A stretch of 64,000 nt of DNA from Hyphomicrobiales bacterium (GCA_900467185.1 UBPA01000005.1:62001-126000); one strand, 5' to 3'. Positions 45,995 to 54,593 are shown, counted from the first letter of the stretch. The notes: generated by a model not told the origin, from the letters alone. Numbers and translations: made by a program.

Positions 45995-46946
45995 ACGGCG
46001 TTTCGGAGACGGGCGTCAGCGCCTTGCCGGTCTGAAACCAGGAAACGAGATTGTCGACCACGAGGTCGGCCATCTTGTTGCGGGTGGCGACCGATGCCGA
46101 TGCGACATGGGGCAGCAGGGACACCTGCGGCAGCGCCATCAGCGCTTGTGGAACATGCGGCTCGCGCTCGAACACATCGAGCCCCGCGCCGGCGATCACG
46201 CCCTGCTCCAGCGCCGCGATCAGCGCGGTCTCGTCGACCGTGATGCCACGCCCGACATTGATGATGACGCCCTCGGTGCCCAGCGCCTGCAGGATCTCCG
46301 CGTTCACGGTATGCCGCGTCTCCGCGCTGCCGGGCACGATGACGATCAGCGTATCCACGGCCTGTGCGAGCCCGAGCAGTGTCGCGTGATAGGCATAGGA
46401 CACGTCGTCGCGTTTCGAGCGCGTGTGATAGGCGATCTCGAGGCCGAAGCCTTCGAGCCGCCGGGCGATGGCCTGCCCGATGCGGCCGAGGCCGTAGAAG
46501 CCGATCTTGCGGCCACCGAGCGACAGCGGGCTGAGCGGAAACGGCCCCTCCTCCACCCAACGCCCGTCGCGCAGCCACTGCTCTGCGGCCGGCAGGCGGC
46601 GCAGCGTGTTGATCAGAAGGCCGATGGCCGTATCGGCGACCTCGTCGTTCAGAACATCCGGCGTATGCGTGACCACGATACCGCGGCCGGCCGCATGCCC
46701 GGCATCGACGCCATCATAGCCGACGCCGAAATTGGAAACGATCTCCAGGTTTTCCAGCGCGTCCATCAGCGATGCCGGGACCTTGTTGAACGTGGCGATA
46801 CCGGCAACGCCCGTGGCAAGGTCCGGCGTGATCAGGCTTGCCTCCGCACCGTCGATCTGCCGGACGTCGAAGAGTTCGCTCATGCGTTCGAGCGCGCGCG
46901 GGTGCATCTTGCCGGGAATGAGAATGACCGGGCGATCCTGTGACAT
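45975..46946 (-). CDS. D-isomer-specific 2-hydroxyacid dehydrogenase
   Basis: NAD(P)-dependent reductase of 2-oxo acids such as glyoxylate or hydroxypyruvate. The start at 46946 (MSQDRPVILIPGKMHP) follows AAAGGACCCC. The 323-aa protein has the Rossmann motif GLGRIGQAIA, and the catalytic Arg, Glu and His in NVGRGITVDE, LDVFEREP and LLPHVASAS. It is probably co-transcribed with the LacI-type gene 137 bases upstream, which may control it in answer to a sugar or sugar acid. Exact substrate not determinable. Confidence 0.9.
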   Translation of the reverse strand: MSQDRPVILIPGKMHPRALERMSELFDVRQIDGAEASLITPDLATGVAGIATFNKVPASLMDALENLEIVSNFGVGYDGVDAGHAAGRGIVVTHTPDVLNDEVADTAIGLLINTLRRLPAAEQWLRDGRWVEEGPFPLSPLSLGGRKIGFYGLGRIGQAIARRLEGFGLEIAYHTRSKRDDVSYAYHATLLGLAQAVDTLIVIVPGSAETRHTVNAEILQALGTEGVIINVGRGITVDETALIAALEQGVIAGAGLDVFEREPHVPQALMALPQVSLLPHVASASVATRNKMADLVVDNLVSWFQTGKALTPVSETPFTRSAG

Positions 46947-47083
46947 GGGGGTCCTTTCAGATGTCGGCGAAGGGAGGAGAAGGCCGCAGACGGTTCGCTG
47001 CAGCGGGGTCAGCGCAGCGGAAACTACCGCACGGATCTCCCGCGTCAACCGAACGGGCGGATCGTACAAGCCGCGGGGAGCGC

Positions 47084-48112
47084 TCAGTCGCCCTGCTGCA
47101 GGCGCAACGGCCCGGTCGACTGGCGGATCCGCATTTCCGGCTTGATCAGGTGGATGCCGTCCGGCTCGTGGCTGCCGTTCAGCCTGTCGAGGAGCGCGCG
47201 CGCGGCACTCCGGCCGACATCCGACTGGCCGTTCCAGACGGTCGTCAGGGCCGGCGTGGCGATGGCGGCTTCCTCGAGATCGTCATAGCCGGTGACGGAT
47301 ACGTCGCGGCCGGGCACGAGGCCGGCACGCGCAATGCCGTTCATCATGCCGATGGCGACGAGATCGTTCCAGCAGACGACGGCCGTGGGCTTCTGCGGCA
47401 GCGACAAGAGATGCACCGCCGCCTCGAAGCCGCCCTGCATCGAGCGGGGGCCGGGAATGCGCAGATCGGGATCGACGTCAATATTGGCCTTGCGCAGCGC
47501 CTGCACGTAGCCGAGGTAGCGGTCGCGGCCGGTGGACGTCAGGTCGGTTCCCCCGACCATGGCGATACAGCGATGACCAAGGCTGATCAGATGGTTGGTG
47601 GCGAGCGAAATGCCGTAGGCGTCGTCGCCGCGGAAGATCGGGACATCGACGCCCTCGATCGATCGCGCCACGAGAATCGCCGGCATGCCGTTGTCTTCGG
47701 CGAGCTTGATATCCTCCGGCGGCGTGCCGATGGCGGGCGACATGATCACCCCGTCGCCGCCGAGTTGCAGCAGGGTTTCGATGAAGACGCGCTGCTTTTC
47801 GACCGAGTCGTAATGATTGGAGAGAATGAAGGTCTGGCGGTCGCGGTCGAGCTCGGCCTCGATGGCCTTGAGGATCTCGCCGTAGAACGGATTCATGATG
47901 TCGTGCACGACGACGCCGATGATTCCGGAGCGGGAGGTGCGCAGGCTGGCGGCGCGGCGGTTGTAGATGTAGCCCAGTGCCCGTGCCTGATCCTTGATCT
48001 TGTCCCGCGTCACCGATGCGACGAGGGGACTGTCACGCAGGGCGAGAGAAACGGTCGCGGTGGAAACACCCAGCGTTTCCGCGATCGTCGACAGCTTGAT
48101 CTTCTGCGCCAC
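47084..48112 (-). CDS. LacI-family transcriptional regulator
   Basis: DNA-binding regulator of 342 aa. Residues about 6-52 (KLSTIAETLGVSTATVSLALRD ... KIKDQARALGYIYN) are the LacI helix-turn-helix with hinge helix; about 60-330 is the periplasmic-binding-protein-like effector domain (IIGVVVHDIMNPFYGEIL, DGVIMSPAIG, AVVCWNDLVAIGMMN). The effector is probably a sugar or derivative. It lies upstream of the dehydrogenase gene on the same strand. An inverted repeat at 48183-48197 upstream of its own start may be an autoregulatory site. Confidence 0.93.
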   Translation of the reverse strand: MAQKIKLSTIAETLGVSTATVSLALRDSPLVASVTRDKIKDQARALGYIYNRRAASLRTSRSGIIGVVVHDIMNPFYGEILKAIEAELDRDRQTFILSNHYDSVEKQRVFIETLLQLGGDGVIMSPAIGTPPEDIKLAEDNGMPAILVARSIEGVDVPIFRGDDAYGISLATNHLISLGHRCIAMVGGTDLTSTGRDRYLGYVQALRKANIDVDPDLRIPGPRSMQGGFEAAVHLLSLPQKPTAVVCWNDLVAIGMMNGIARAGLVPGRDVSVTGYDDLEEAAIATPALTTVWNGQSDVGRSAARALLDRLNGSHEPDGIHLIKPEMRIRQSTGPLRLQQGD

Positions 48113-48182
48113 GTGTCCTCCCGGCTTGCACGGACATCTCCCCTACGCCTTCGGCAGTGCCTGAAAGCGCCCTTAAACCCTC

Positions 48183-48197
48183 TTTAAACTGTTTAAA
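48183..48197. promoter_or_regulatory. Inverted repeat upstream of the lacI-type gene
   Basis: TTTAAAC (48183-48189), one base, GTTTAAA (48191-48197): a perfect 15-bp dyad 70 bases before the regulator start, in unusually AT-rich sequence. It may be an operator for the regulator itself. Confidence 0.4.
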
Positions 48198-48236
48198 TCG
48201 AGACTGCAATCCCTGCGCGAGAGGGCCTTGCGAGGC

Positions 48237-48767
48237 CTACTCGACACCCTGCAGATTGGCATCGACAACCTTCAGGAGCTTGGCGAGGGTGCGGATCTGC
48301 TTGTCCGTCATGCCCTTCAGCGCGGTGGCTTCCGACAGGTCGGCCGCCGCCTCGATGGCCTGCAGCCGCTCGCGCCCGTTCGCCGTCAGGTAGACCTTGG
48401 TCAGCCGGGCATCGCCCGCATCGGCCTTGCGCTCAAGGAACCCCTGGGCCTCCATGCGGCCGATGGTTCGGGTCATCGTGGGCGCCTTGACGCCGAGATG
48501 GCCGGCCAGCGCACCGGCGGTCATGCCGTCGGTCTCCGCCAGCGCCAGCATCACGCCGTCCTGGCCGGCATAGAGCCCGCTTTCCAGAAGATTGCGCGAC
48601 AGCACCGTCCGCATGGAGCGGGCCGCCTGCGCCAGCAGAGGTGCGAGAAGCGGCGCGGACGCAGCCTCCGGAGCATCCTCCCCGTCGAGGCCGGCGTGAT
48701 CGGCGATCTTGTCGATCTTGATCTTTTTCTGCTTGGCTTTCTTCTCGGACTTGTCTTTCTTGCCCAT
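48237..48767 (-). CDS. MarR-family regulator with Lys-rich N-terminal extension
   Basis: Winged-helix transcription factor of 176 aa. The start at 48767 (MGKKDKSEKKAKQKK) follows GGGGAGCG. The first 24 residues contain 11 lysines, an uncommon addition; the MarR core follows from about residue 38 with DGVMLALAETDGMTAGALAGHLGVKAPTMTRTIGRMEAQGFLERK, where the recognition helix and the wing (DARLTKVYLT) are clear. It is divergent from the creatininase-family gene, and the dyad between them is a likely operator. The frame continues open far upstream, but only by reading the creatininase gene backwards. Confidence 0.9.
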   Translation of the reverse strand: MGKKDKSEKKAKQKKIKIDKIADHAGLDGEDAPEAASAPLLAPLLAQAARSMRTVLSRNLLESGLYAGQDGVMLALAETDGMTAGALAGHLGVKAPTMTRTIGRMEAQGFLERKADAGDARLTKVYLTANGRERLQAIEAAADLSEATALKGMTDKQIRTLAKLLKVVDANLQGVE

Positions 48768-48814
48768 GCTCGCTCCCCTGCCTGCCGAAGGCTTGCACAG
48801 CCTTGTCGAGCTTG

Positions 48815-48825
48815 TATGACTCATA
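48815..48825. promoter_or_regulatory. Candidate MarR operator
   Basis: TATGA-C-TCATA is a perfect 11-bp dyad within the wider TTGTATGACTCATATGACAA, itself bounded by TTGT and ACAA. It sits between the divergent marR-like and creatininase-like starts, 48 and 66 bases from them. Confidence 0.5.
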
Positions 48826-48890
48826 TGACAATAGGGCCGCAAGACCTTGCGAAATCCTGAATGTCGCGACACCGCCAGGAAAGACATGCG

Positions 48891-49682
48891 ATGACGAGAC
48901 CTGCAGCCCGCTGGGCGGACAACGATCCGGCGCTGGCCCCCTCCGCGCGCGCCGGCTGGATTGCCGTTCTGCCGCTGGGCGCGCATGAGCAGCACGGGCC
49001 CCATCTGCCCTTCGACACCGACACGCTGATCGCGGACGGGGTGGCGGCGCGCCTGATCGCCGCCCGCGGCGATCTGCCCGTGACCTTCCTGCCGACCGAG
49101 CCCGTCGGCTATTCGATCGAGCATATGGACGTCGCGGGAACGAAGACGCTGACCTATGCCGAGGCCGTCGAACGCTGGCTCGGCATCGCCGGCCGGCTGC
49201 ACGCGCAGGGCGTCCGCAAATTCGTGATGCTCAACGCGCATGGCGGCAATGCCCCCCTGATGACCATCGTCGCGACGGAAGCGCGGGTGCGCTACGCCAT
49301 GCTGGCGGTGGCCACCAGCTGGACCCGGTTCGGCCAGCCGGAAGGCTGGATCGATCCGATCGCCAGATCCATCGACATCCACGCCGGCGACATCGAGACC
49401 TCGGTCATGCTCGCCCTCCACCCCAACACGGTGGATCGGACGCAGGTTGAGGCCTTCTCCTCGCGCCAGAGCGACTGGCAGACGCAATTCACGCATCTGC
49501 GCGCCTATGGCCCCCATGCCTTCGGCTGGCGCATGCGCGACCTCAACCCCAAGGGCGCGGCCGGCAATGCCGCGGCCGCCACGGCCGAGCGGGGGGAGCA
49601 ATTGCTGGACCATGCGGTCTCAGGCCTGCTCGCCCTCCTCTCGGATGTGGACGCTTTCGACCCCGCGCAGTTCGACGGCTGA
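48891..49682 (+). CDS. Creatininase-family metallohydrolase
   Basis: Metal-dependent amidohydrolase related to creatinine amidohydrolase. The start at 48891 (MTRPAARWAD) is the in-frame ATG best spaced from AGGAAAG. The 263-aa protein has the metal motif GAHEQHGPHLPFDTDT, NAHGGN and DIHAGDIETSVML, which supply the Glu, His and Asp ligands. The family also includes enzymes of riboflavin/F420 and mycofactocin-type pathways, so creatinine need not be the substrate. Probably controlled by the divergent MarR protein. Confidence 0.9.
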   Translation: MTRPAARWADNDPALAPSARAGWIAVLPLGAHEQHGPHLPFDTDTLIADGVAARLIAARGDLPVTFLPTEPVGYSIEHMDVAGTKTLTYAEAVERWLGIAGRLHAQGVRKFVMLNAHGGNAPLMTIVATEARVRYAMLAVATSWTRFGQPEGWIDPIARSIDIHAGDIETSVMLALHPNTVDRTQVEAFSSRQSDWQTQFTHLRAYGPHAFGWRMRDLNPKGAAGNAAAATAERGEQLLDHAVSGLLALLSDVDAFDPAQFDG

Positions 49683-49696
49683 GCGACCCGAGCGAT

Positions 49697-49710
49697 GTAA
49701 TGTTATAAAG
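49697..49710 (+). promoter_or_regulatory. Zur-like half site upstream of the CobW gene
   Basis: GTAATGTTATAA matches the left half and centre of the alphaproteobacterial Zur palindrome GTAATGTTATAACATTAC; the right half is degenerate. It lies about 125 bases before the CobW start. Zur control would fit a zinc-related GTPase. Confidence 0.45.
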
Positions 49711-49833
49711 GCTGGATTATCTGCGGCTGAGCATTTGCACTGCCGTGCGCCATCTCCTATATCACCCCGACGATCCCGCGCATCGGCCGCCCTCCGGCGC
49801 CGATGGGCCCCATCCTCAGCCCTCGAGGTTTCC

Positions 49834-50958
49834 ATGTCCGAAGCACCTGTGTCCGTCGCACCCGTCCAGAAGCCCATCCCCGTCACCGTCCTCACCGGCT
49901 ATCTCGGCGCCGGCAAGACGACGCTGCTCAACCGCATTCTTTCGGAAAATCATGGTCGCAAATATGCGGTTATCGTCAACGAATTCGGCGAGATCGGCAT
50001 CGACAACGACCTGATCGTGGAATCCGACGAAGAGATCTACGAGATGAACAATGGCTGCGTCTGCTGCACGGTGCGCGGCGACCTGATCCGCGTGGTCGAG
50101 GGCCTGATGAAGCGGCCCGGCCGCTTCGATGCGATCATCGTGGAAACGACCGGCCTTGCCGATCCCGTTCCGGTCGCCCAGACCTTCTTCATGGACGACG
50201 ACGTTCGCGCCAAGACGGAACTCGACGCCGTCATCACGCTGGTCGATGCCAAGCACCTGCCGCTTCGCCTGAAGGACAGCCGCGAGGCCGAAGACCAGAT
50301 CGCCTTTGCCGATGTCGTACTCCTTAACAAGACCGACCTCGTGACGCCCGAAGAGCTGGCCAAGGTCGAGGCGACGATCCGCGTCATCAACCCGTCCGCC
50401 CGCATCCATCGCACCCAGCGCTCGGACATCGATCTCGCCAAGGTCCTCGATCAGGGTGCCTTTAACCTGGAGCGCGCGCTCGAGAACGAGCCGGACTTCC
50501 TCAAGCCGGACGATCATCATCACGACCATGACCATGATCACGCCTGCGGTCCCGATTGCGGCCACGATCACCATCATCACGGCCACGACCATCATCATGG
50601 CCACGATCACGGTCATGACCACGGGCACGCGCATGCCCCATCCGACATCCACGACGTGACCGTGCAGTCCGTATCGCTGCGTGGCGGCGAGATGAACCCC
50701 GACCGGTTCTTCCCTTGGATCCAGAAGATCACCCAGACGGACGGCCCGAACATTCTCCGCCTCAAGGGCATCATCGCCTTTGCTGGCGATGCGGATCGTT
50801 ACGTGGTGCAGGGCGTGCACATGATCATCGAGGGCGATCACCAGCGCCCGTGGAAGGATGGCGAGCCCCGCGAAAGCCGCCTCGTCTTCATCGGCCGCGA
50901 TCTCGATCGCGAAAAGCTGGAACGCACCTTCCAGGCCTGTGCGGCAAAGCCCAACTGA
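49834..50958 (+). CDS. CobW/COG0523-family metal GTPase with His-rich loop
   Basis: G3E-family P-loop GTPase, predicted zinc metallochaperone. The start at 49834 (MSEAPVSVAPVQK) follows CGAGG. The 374-aa protein has Walker A GYLGAGKT (residues 22-29), the metal motif GCVCC (Cys75, Cys77, Cys78), ETTGLADP and the guanine-binding NKTD. Residues about 227-268 are a His/Asp-rich stretch such as DHHHDHDHDH and GHDHGHDHGH, a metal-sensing or storage loop. The C-terminal CobW domain ends in RESRLVFIGRDLD. A cobalamin role is unlikely, since no cob gene is near. The WD40 gene starts in its stop codon. Confidence 0.94.
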   Translation: MSEAPVSVAPVQKPIPVTVLTGYLGAGKTTLLNRILSENHGRKYAVIVNEFGEIGIDNDLIVESDEEIYEMNNGCVCCTVRGDLIRVVEGLMKRPGRFDAIIVETTGLADPVPVAQTFFMDDDVRAKTELDAVITLVDAKHLPLRLKDSREAEDQIAFADVVLLNKTDLVTPEELAKVEATIRVINPSARIHRTQRSDIDLAKVLDQGAFNLERALENEPDFLKPDDHHHDHDHDHACGPDCGHDHHHHGHDHHHGHDHGHDHGHAHAPSDIHDVTVQSVSLRGGEMNPDRFFPWIQKITQTDGPNILRLKGIIAFAGDADRYVVQGVHMIIEGDHQRPWKDGEPRESRLVFIGRDLDREKLERTFQACAAKPN

Positions 50959-51947
50959 TGCCAACCGTCGCCCCGCTCGATCTCGAAGCCCATATCGTCG
51001 GCGTCGCCTATCTGGGCGACGTTCCCGTCTTTGCCGATGCCGCCGGTCTCGTCCATCGTCTGGATGGCGGCCATGCGGTCACGCCGGCCCATGAAGGCCT
51101 GCTCGTCGCGCTGCGCGACGATGCGACCGACACGCTGCTGACCGGCGGCGAGGACGGCCGGGTGCTGCGCATCACGCGCGATGGCGGCGTGACGGAACTG
51201 GCCCACGCGCCGCGCAAGTGGATCTCCAACATCGCCGCTGGCCCGCAGGGCGCTGTCGCCTTCACGACGGGCAAGACGGCGACCGTTCGGCTTTCCGACG
51301 GCACGACGCGCGACTTTACCGAAGAGCGCACGGTGGAGGGCATCGCCTTCGCACCGAAGGGTCTGCGCATCGCCCTTGCGCGTTACAACGGCGTGTCTCT
51401 GCACTGGGTGGCGACATCGAGCCCGGCTATCGACCTCGACTGGAAGGGCGCACACACCGGTGTGACGTTCTCGCCGGACGGGCGCTTCGTCGTCACCATG
51501 ATGCAGGAAAATGCCCTGCATGGCTGGAAGCTGGACACAAAGCCTGGTGCGGAAGCACGGCACATGCGCATGAGTGGCTACCCGGCTAAGGTAAAGTCCT
51601 GGTCGTGGTCGGCGCGCGGCAAGTGGCTCGCATCCTCCGGTGCTCCGGCCGCCATCGTCTGGCCCTTCCAGGCCAAGGATGGTCCCATGGGCAAGCCACC
51701 GCTGGAACTGGGCACCCGCGCCGATGTCATGGTCTCGCAGGTCGCCTGCCACCCGTCCGAGGACGTCGCCGCCATCGGCTATTCCGACGGCATGGTGCTC
51801 GCGGTCCGCTTTGCCGACAGCAAAGAAGTTCTCCTCCGCCGTCCCGGCAAGGGCGCGGTCAGCGCTTTTGCGTGGTCAAGATCCGGTCAGCAACTGGCGT
51901 TCGGAACGGAAGCCGGTGAAGCCGGCGTCATCGACCTCACCTCTTAG
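50958..51947 (+). CDS. WD40-repeat protein
   Basis: Predicted beta-propeller of 329 aa made of degenerate WD repeats, for example LTGGEDGRVLRI, GVTFSPDGRFVVTMMQE, SSGAPAAIVWPF, AIGYSDGMVLAVRF and FAWSRSGQQLAFGTEAG. The start ATG at 50958 overlaps the CobW stop (TGATG), giving one-base coupling; this pairing suggests that the propeller is a partner or client platform of the GTPase. No signal peptide. Function otherwise unknown. Confidence 0.88.
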   Translation: MPTVAPLDLEAHIVGVAYLGDVPVFADAAGLVHRLDGGHAVTPAHEGLLVALRDDATDTLLTGGEDGRVLRITRDGGVTELAHAPRKWISNIAAGPQGAVAFTTGKTATVRLSDGTTRDFTEERTVEGIAFAPKGLRIALARYNGVSLHWVATSSPAIDLDWKGAHTGVTFSPDGRFVVTMMQENALHGWKLDTKPGAEARHMRMSGYPAKVKSWSWSARGKWLASSGAPAAIVWPFQAKDGPMGKPPLELGTRADVMVSQVACHPSEDVAAIGYSDGMVLAVRFADSKEVLLRRPGKGAVSAFAWSRSGQQLAFGTEAGEAGVIDLTS

Positions 51948-52052
51948 GCGCACAACCAGAAGCACGCATAAGGAGTATTTATAATTCACTAGTATTTTTG
52001 GTTGAATTAAAAATTTTGCATGCCTAATTTTCGGTTGAACCGGAGAGTGGAT
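51948..52052. other. AT-rich leader before the lysin-like gene
   Basis: This interval is strikingly AT-rich (TTTATAATTCACTAG, TTTTTGGTTGAATTAAAAATTTT) compared with the GC-rich neighbours. TTATAATT could be a -10 box. An AAGGAG at 51971 has no start codon at working distance. The base change suggests acquired DNA. Confidence 0.5.
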
Positions 52053-53411
52053 ATGCAGCAGATCATCGACGTCGCCCATAATGTCGGGCCTTATGCACAA
52101 AAGCTTGCCGATCTCGGAGTGGTCTCCGTGATCCGGTACTACAACATCAGCAACAGCAGCAACCTGCCGTCGAAGTGCCTGACGAAGGCCGAACTGACAG
52201 CGCTTCACGCAGCCGGCCTCACCGTGGCGGTCGTGTTTCAGGCCGGCGGTGGCGCGAACGGCAAGCTCAGCGATCTTTCCGACGCCAATGGCACCCGCGA
52301 CGCAAAACGCGCCTTGAAGCTTGCTGCCGACCTCGGTCAGCCGGCCGGTTCCGGTCTCTACTTCGCTGTCGATCACGATTATGTCGCCCCGGGCGATCTC
52401 GCCCAGATCGCAAACTATTTCGCCAAGGTCAAATCCGAACTCGACGGACGTTACATCCTCGGCGTCTACGGGTCGGGTCTCGTCGCGCGCAAACTCCATG
52501 AAAAGGGTCTCGTGGATCTCATCTGGCTTTCCGGATCGCTCGGATGGTCCGGCACGCGAAGCGCTTTGAAGGACGGCCTCTGGACACTGTTCCAGAAGGA
52601 CATGGAGCACCATCTGCCCTTCGGCGGCATCGACTACGACGGCAATGTCTTCAATGCGGCGGAGGCGAATTTCGGCCAGTTCTCGGCCGACGGACCCGTC
52701 GATACCCCACGTGCCGTCGGTGCATCCGTCACCTTCTCGGTCACCGCCCGCGGCGGTCTCAACCTGCGGGCCGGACCCGGCGAGACTTTCGGCGTCATTC
52801 AGAAGTATCCGCTCGACACGCTCGTGCGCGGCGTGACGCAGATTGGCGACTGGACGCAGGTCGATATCCAGGGCGATGGCGCGTCGGACGGCTACATGCA
52901 CAGCTCCTATCTCAAGGCGGAAATCGGCGGCCTACCGCTCGCCCTCACCGGCAGTGTGTCCCGGAAACCGATCGATATCGCCAATGCAGAACTGGCCTTG
53001 GGTGTCGCGGAGGTTCCCGGACCCGGCAACAACCCGCGGATCGTCATGTACCATGTCACCACAGAAGGCGGGAAAGCGCCCGACGAAACCGCCTGGTGCT
53101 CTTCTTTCGTCAACTATTGTGTCGAACAGGCCGGCATCAAGGGTACGGACAGCAAATGGGCGCGGTCGTGGCATGATGAAAAATGGGGAAATGACGTAAC
53201 CGCGGCGCCCCAGCCCGGCGATATAGTCGTCTTCAGCCGGAAGGGTGAGAAGACCAACGGAGGACACGTCGCCTTCCTCCACTCCATGACGGAAACCACC
53301 GTGACCTGCCTCGGCGGCAATCAGGGCGATCGCGTCAGCATCTCCACCTATCCGAAGGATGGGAAGAAGGGTCCCTTCGATTACAAGCTTCTCTCCATCC
53401 GCCGCGCGTGA
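52053..53411 (+). CDS. DUF1906 - SH3 - CHAP/TIGR02594-type protein, predicted peptidoglycan hydrolase
   Basis: A three-domain protein of 452 aa with no signal peptide. Residues about 1-210 form a glycoside-hydrolase-like DUF1906 barrel (IRYYNIS, GLYFAVDHDYVAPGDL, YILGVYGSG); about 225-290 a bacterial SH3 domain (GLNLRAGPGETFGVI, DGYMHSSYL); about 310-452 an amidase of the TIGR02594/CHAP-like type with Cys349 (WCSSFVNYC) and His405 (GGHVAFLH). The start at 52053 follows GGAGAGTGGAT; an ATG at 52020 lacks a ribosome site. Such architectures occur in phage endolysins and in secreted lysins or effectors. No holin, phage or secretion gene is adjacent. Confidence 0.8.
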   Translation: MQQIIDVAHNVGPYAQKLADLGVVSVIRYYNISNSSNLPSKCLTKAELTALHAAGLTVAVVFQAGGGANGKLSDLSDANGTRDAKRALKLAADLGQPAGSGLYFAVDHDYVAPGDLAQIANYFAKVKSELDGRYILGVYGSGLVARKLHEKGLVDLIWLSGSLGWSGTRSALKDGLWTLFQKDMEHHLPFGGIDYDGNVFNAAEANFGQFSADGPVDTPRAVGASVTFSVTARGGLNLRAGPGETFGVIQKYPLDTLVRGVTQIGDWTQVDIQGDGASDGYMHSSYLKAEIGGLPLALTGSVSRKPIDIANAELALGVAEVPGPGNNPRIVMYHVTTEGGKAPDETAWCSSFVNYCVEQAGIKGTDSKWARSWHDEKWGNDVTAAPQPGDIVVFSRKGEKTNGGHVAFLHSMTETTVTCLGGNQGDRVSISTYPKDGKKGPFDYKLLSIRRA

Positions 53412-53430
53412 GGCCATCAACCGGTCGCTA

Positions 53431-53457
53431 AACCCTTGCGGTGCAATACCGCAAGGG
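53431..53457. terminator. Stem-loop between convergent genes
   Basis: ACCCTTGCGG (53431-53440) and CCGCAAGGGT (53448-53457) pair perfectly around a 7-base loop. T content after the stem is modest on both strands, so a bidirectional terminator is likely but not certain. Confidence 0.65.
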
Positions 53458-53467
53458 TCTGTCTGCC

Positions 53468-54514
53468 TCACGCGCCCGCGGTCGAGATGATCCGAGCGAG
53501 AAGATCGTGCAGGTCGTCGCGATAGCCTGTTCGCGCAGACGGCGCGCCCTCATTGGAGGTCATGGCGACGGTCATCTTAAGGTCGGGCACGATATAGAGC
53601 ATCTGCCCGCCAAAGCCCCAGGCGAAATGCACCCTGTGGCCGCCGATCTCCCGGGTGAACCAGCCATAGCCGTAGCCATCGCCCGAAAAACGGGACTGCG
53701 TCCGCTCGGTCCAGGATTGCGCAACCCAGTTTTCCGGCACCACCTGACGGCCGTCAGCCGTTCGACCGTCATTGCGATAGAGTTCGCCGAAGGCCAGAAG
53801 CGAGCGGGCGCTCATCGCCATCTGGTTGCCGCCGAGATAGATCCCTTGCGGATCGCGCTCCCAAGCCCCGATGCGGAAGCCCTCGACCGGCGCGAACCAT
53901 TCGCGGGCCAGCGCCAGCGTCGATTTGCCCCCGACCTTGGTCAGGATCGCCGACAGAAGATGCGTCGATCCCGTGGAATAGAGCATCTGCCCGCCGGGCT
54001 CGTCCACGAAATCCGCCGCCAGCGCGAACCGGACCCAGTTGCCGCTGGAAACCCATCGCCCGTAATTCGGCCCCGACATCCGATCAAGCCCCGCCTGCAT
54101 GGAGAGGAGGTTGCCGATGGTGATTTTCGCCAGCCGCGGATCCGGATGGGCCGGCAGGTCCCGCGACAGAATCGGCGCGATCGGCTGGTCCACGCCGGTC
54201 AGGAGACCCTTCTCGATCGCGATCCCGACCATGGCGGAAATGATGGTCTTGGAGGCGGATTTGATATTGGTGCTGTCCGTCGTCTTGTTCGAGCGATAGC
54301 CCCGCTCGGCGACAATCTCTCCGTTGCGGGCGACAACGACCGTCTCCAACGGCGAGAGGCGGGCTGCGTCGTTGAGAACACTCGACAGGCGCGTCGTGTC
54401 CAGAGAGGTCGCGACTGTGCCCGGAGCGGGCGGTGTCTGAGCCAAGGCCGGCGAGCAGGCGAGAATGCCCGACAAAGCGAGCGCGAAGACGGATGGGGAG
54501 ACGAATGATTTCAT
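53468..54514 (-). CDS. Serine hydrolase, class C beta-lactamase family
   Basis: Exported penicillin-binding-protein-like hydrolase of 348 aa. A signal peptide of about 25 residues ends ALA-QT. The SxxK motif is Ser86-Ala-Ser-Lys89, and the YxN-equivalent is YST in GGQMLYSTGSTHL; the third box is not a plain KTG (HFAWGFGGQ lies in its place). This pattern belongs to esterase or D-aminopeptidase-like members of the family (EstB type), so true antibiotic resistance is doubtful. The start is the first ATG of the frame. Monocistronic. Confidence 0.87.
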   Translation of the reverse strand: MKSFVSPSVFALALSGILACSPALAQTPPAPGTVATSLDTTRLSSVLNDAARLSPLETVVVARNGEIVAERGYRSNKTTDSTNIKSASKTIISAMVGIAIEKGLLTGVDQPIAPILSRDLPAHPDPRLAKITIGNLLSMQAGLDRMSGPNYGRWVSSGNWVRFALAADFVDEPGGQMLYSTGSTHLLSAILTKVGGKSTLALAREWFAPVEGFRIGAWERDPQGIYLGGNQMAMSARSLLAFGELYRNDGRTADGRQVVPENWVAQSWTERTQSRFSGDGYGYGWFTREIGGHRVHFAWGFGGQMLYIVPDLKMTVAMTSNEGAPSARTGYRDDLHDLLARIISTAGA

Positions 54515-54551
54515 GATGCCGAGGTAGGCATTCCGGGCCGGGCCGCAAGGT

Positions 54552-54574
54552 GGCGGCGCGCCTCTCGCGCCGCC
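54552..54574. other. Perfect GC-rich hairpin
   Basis: GGCGGCGCG (54552-54560) and CGCGCCGCC (54566-54574) form a 9-bp stem with a 5-base loop, 20 bases beyond the stop of the glyoxalase-related gene. No T run follows on the minus strand. Confidence 0.4.
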
Positions 54575-54593
54575 CTCACGTCAACGTGACGCC

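Noticed and set aside
48768..49613. Upstream extension of the MarR reading frame
   Set aside because: It is the antisense of the creatininase-family gene; a good ribosome site at 48767 decides the start.
49447..49833. N-terminal extension of the CobW frame
   Set aside because: It overlaps the creatininase gene in another frame and has no CobW similarity; GAGG before 49834 and the P-loop position fit the short form.
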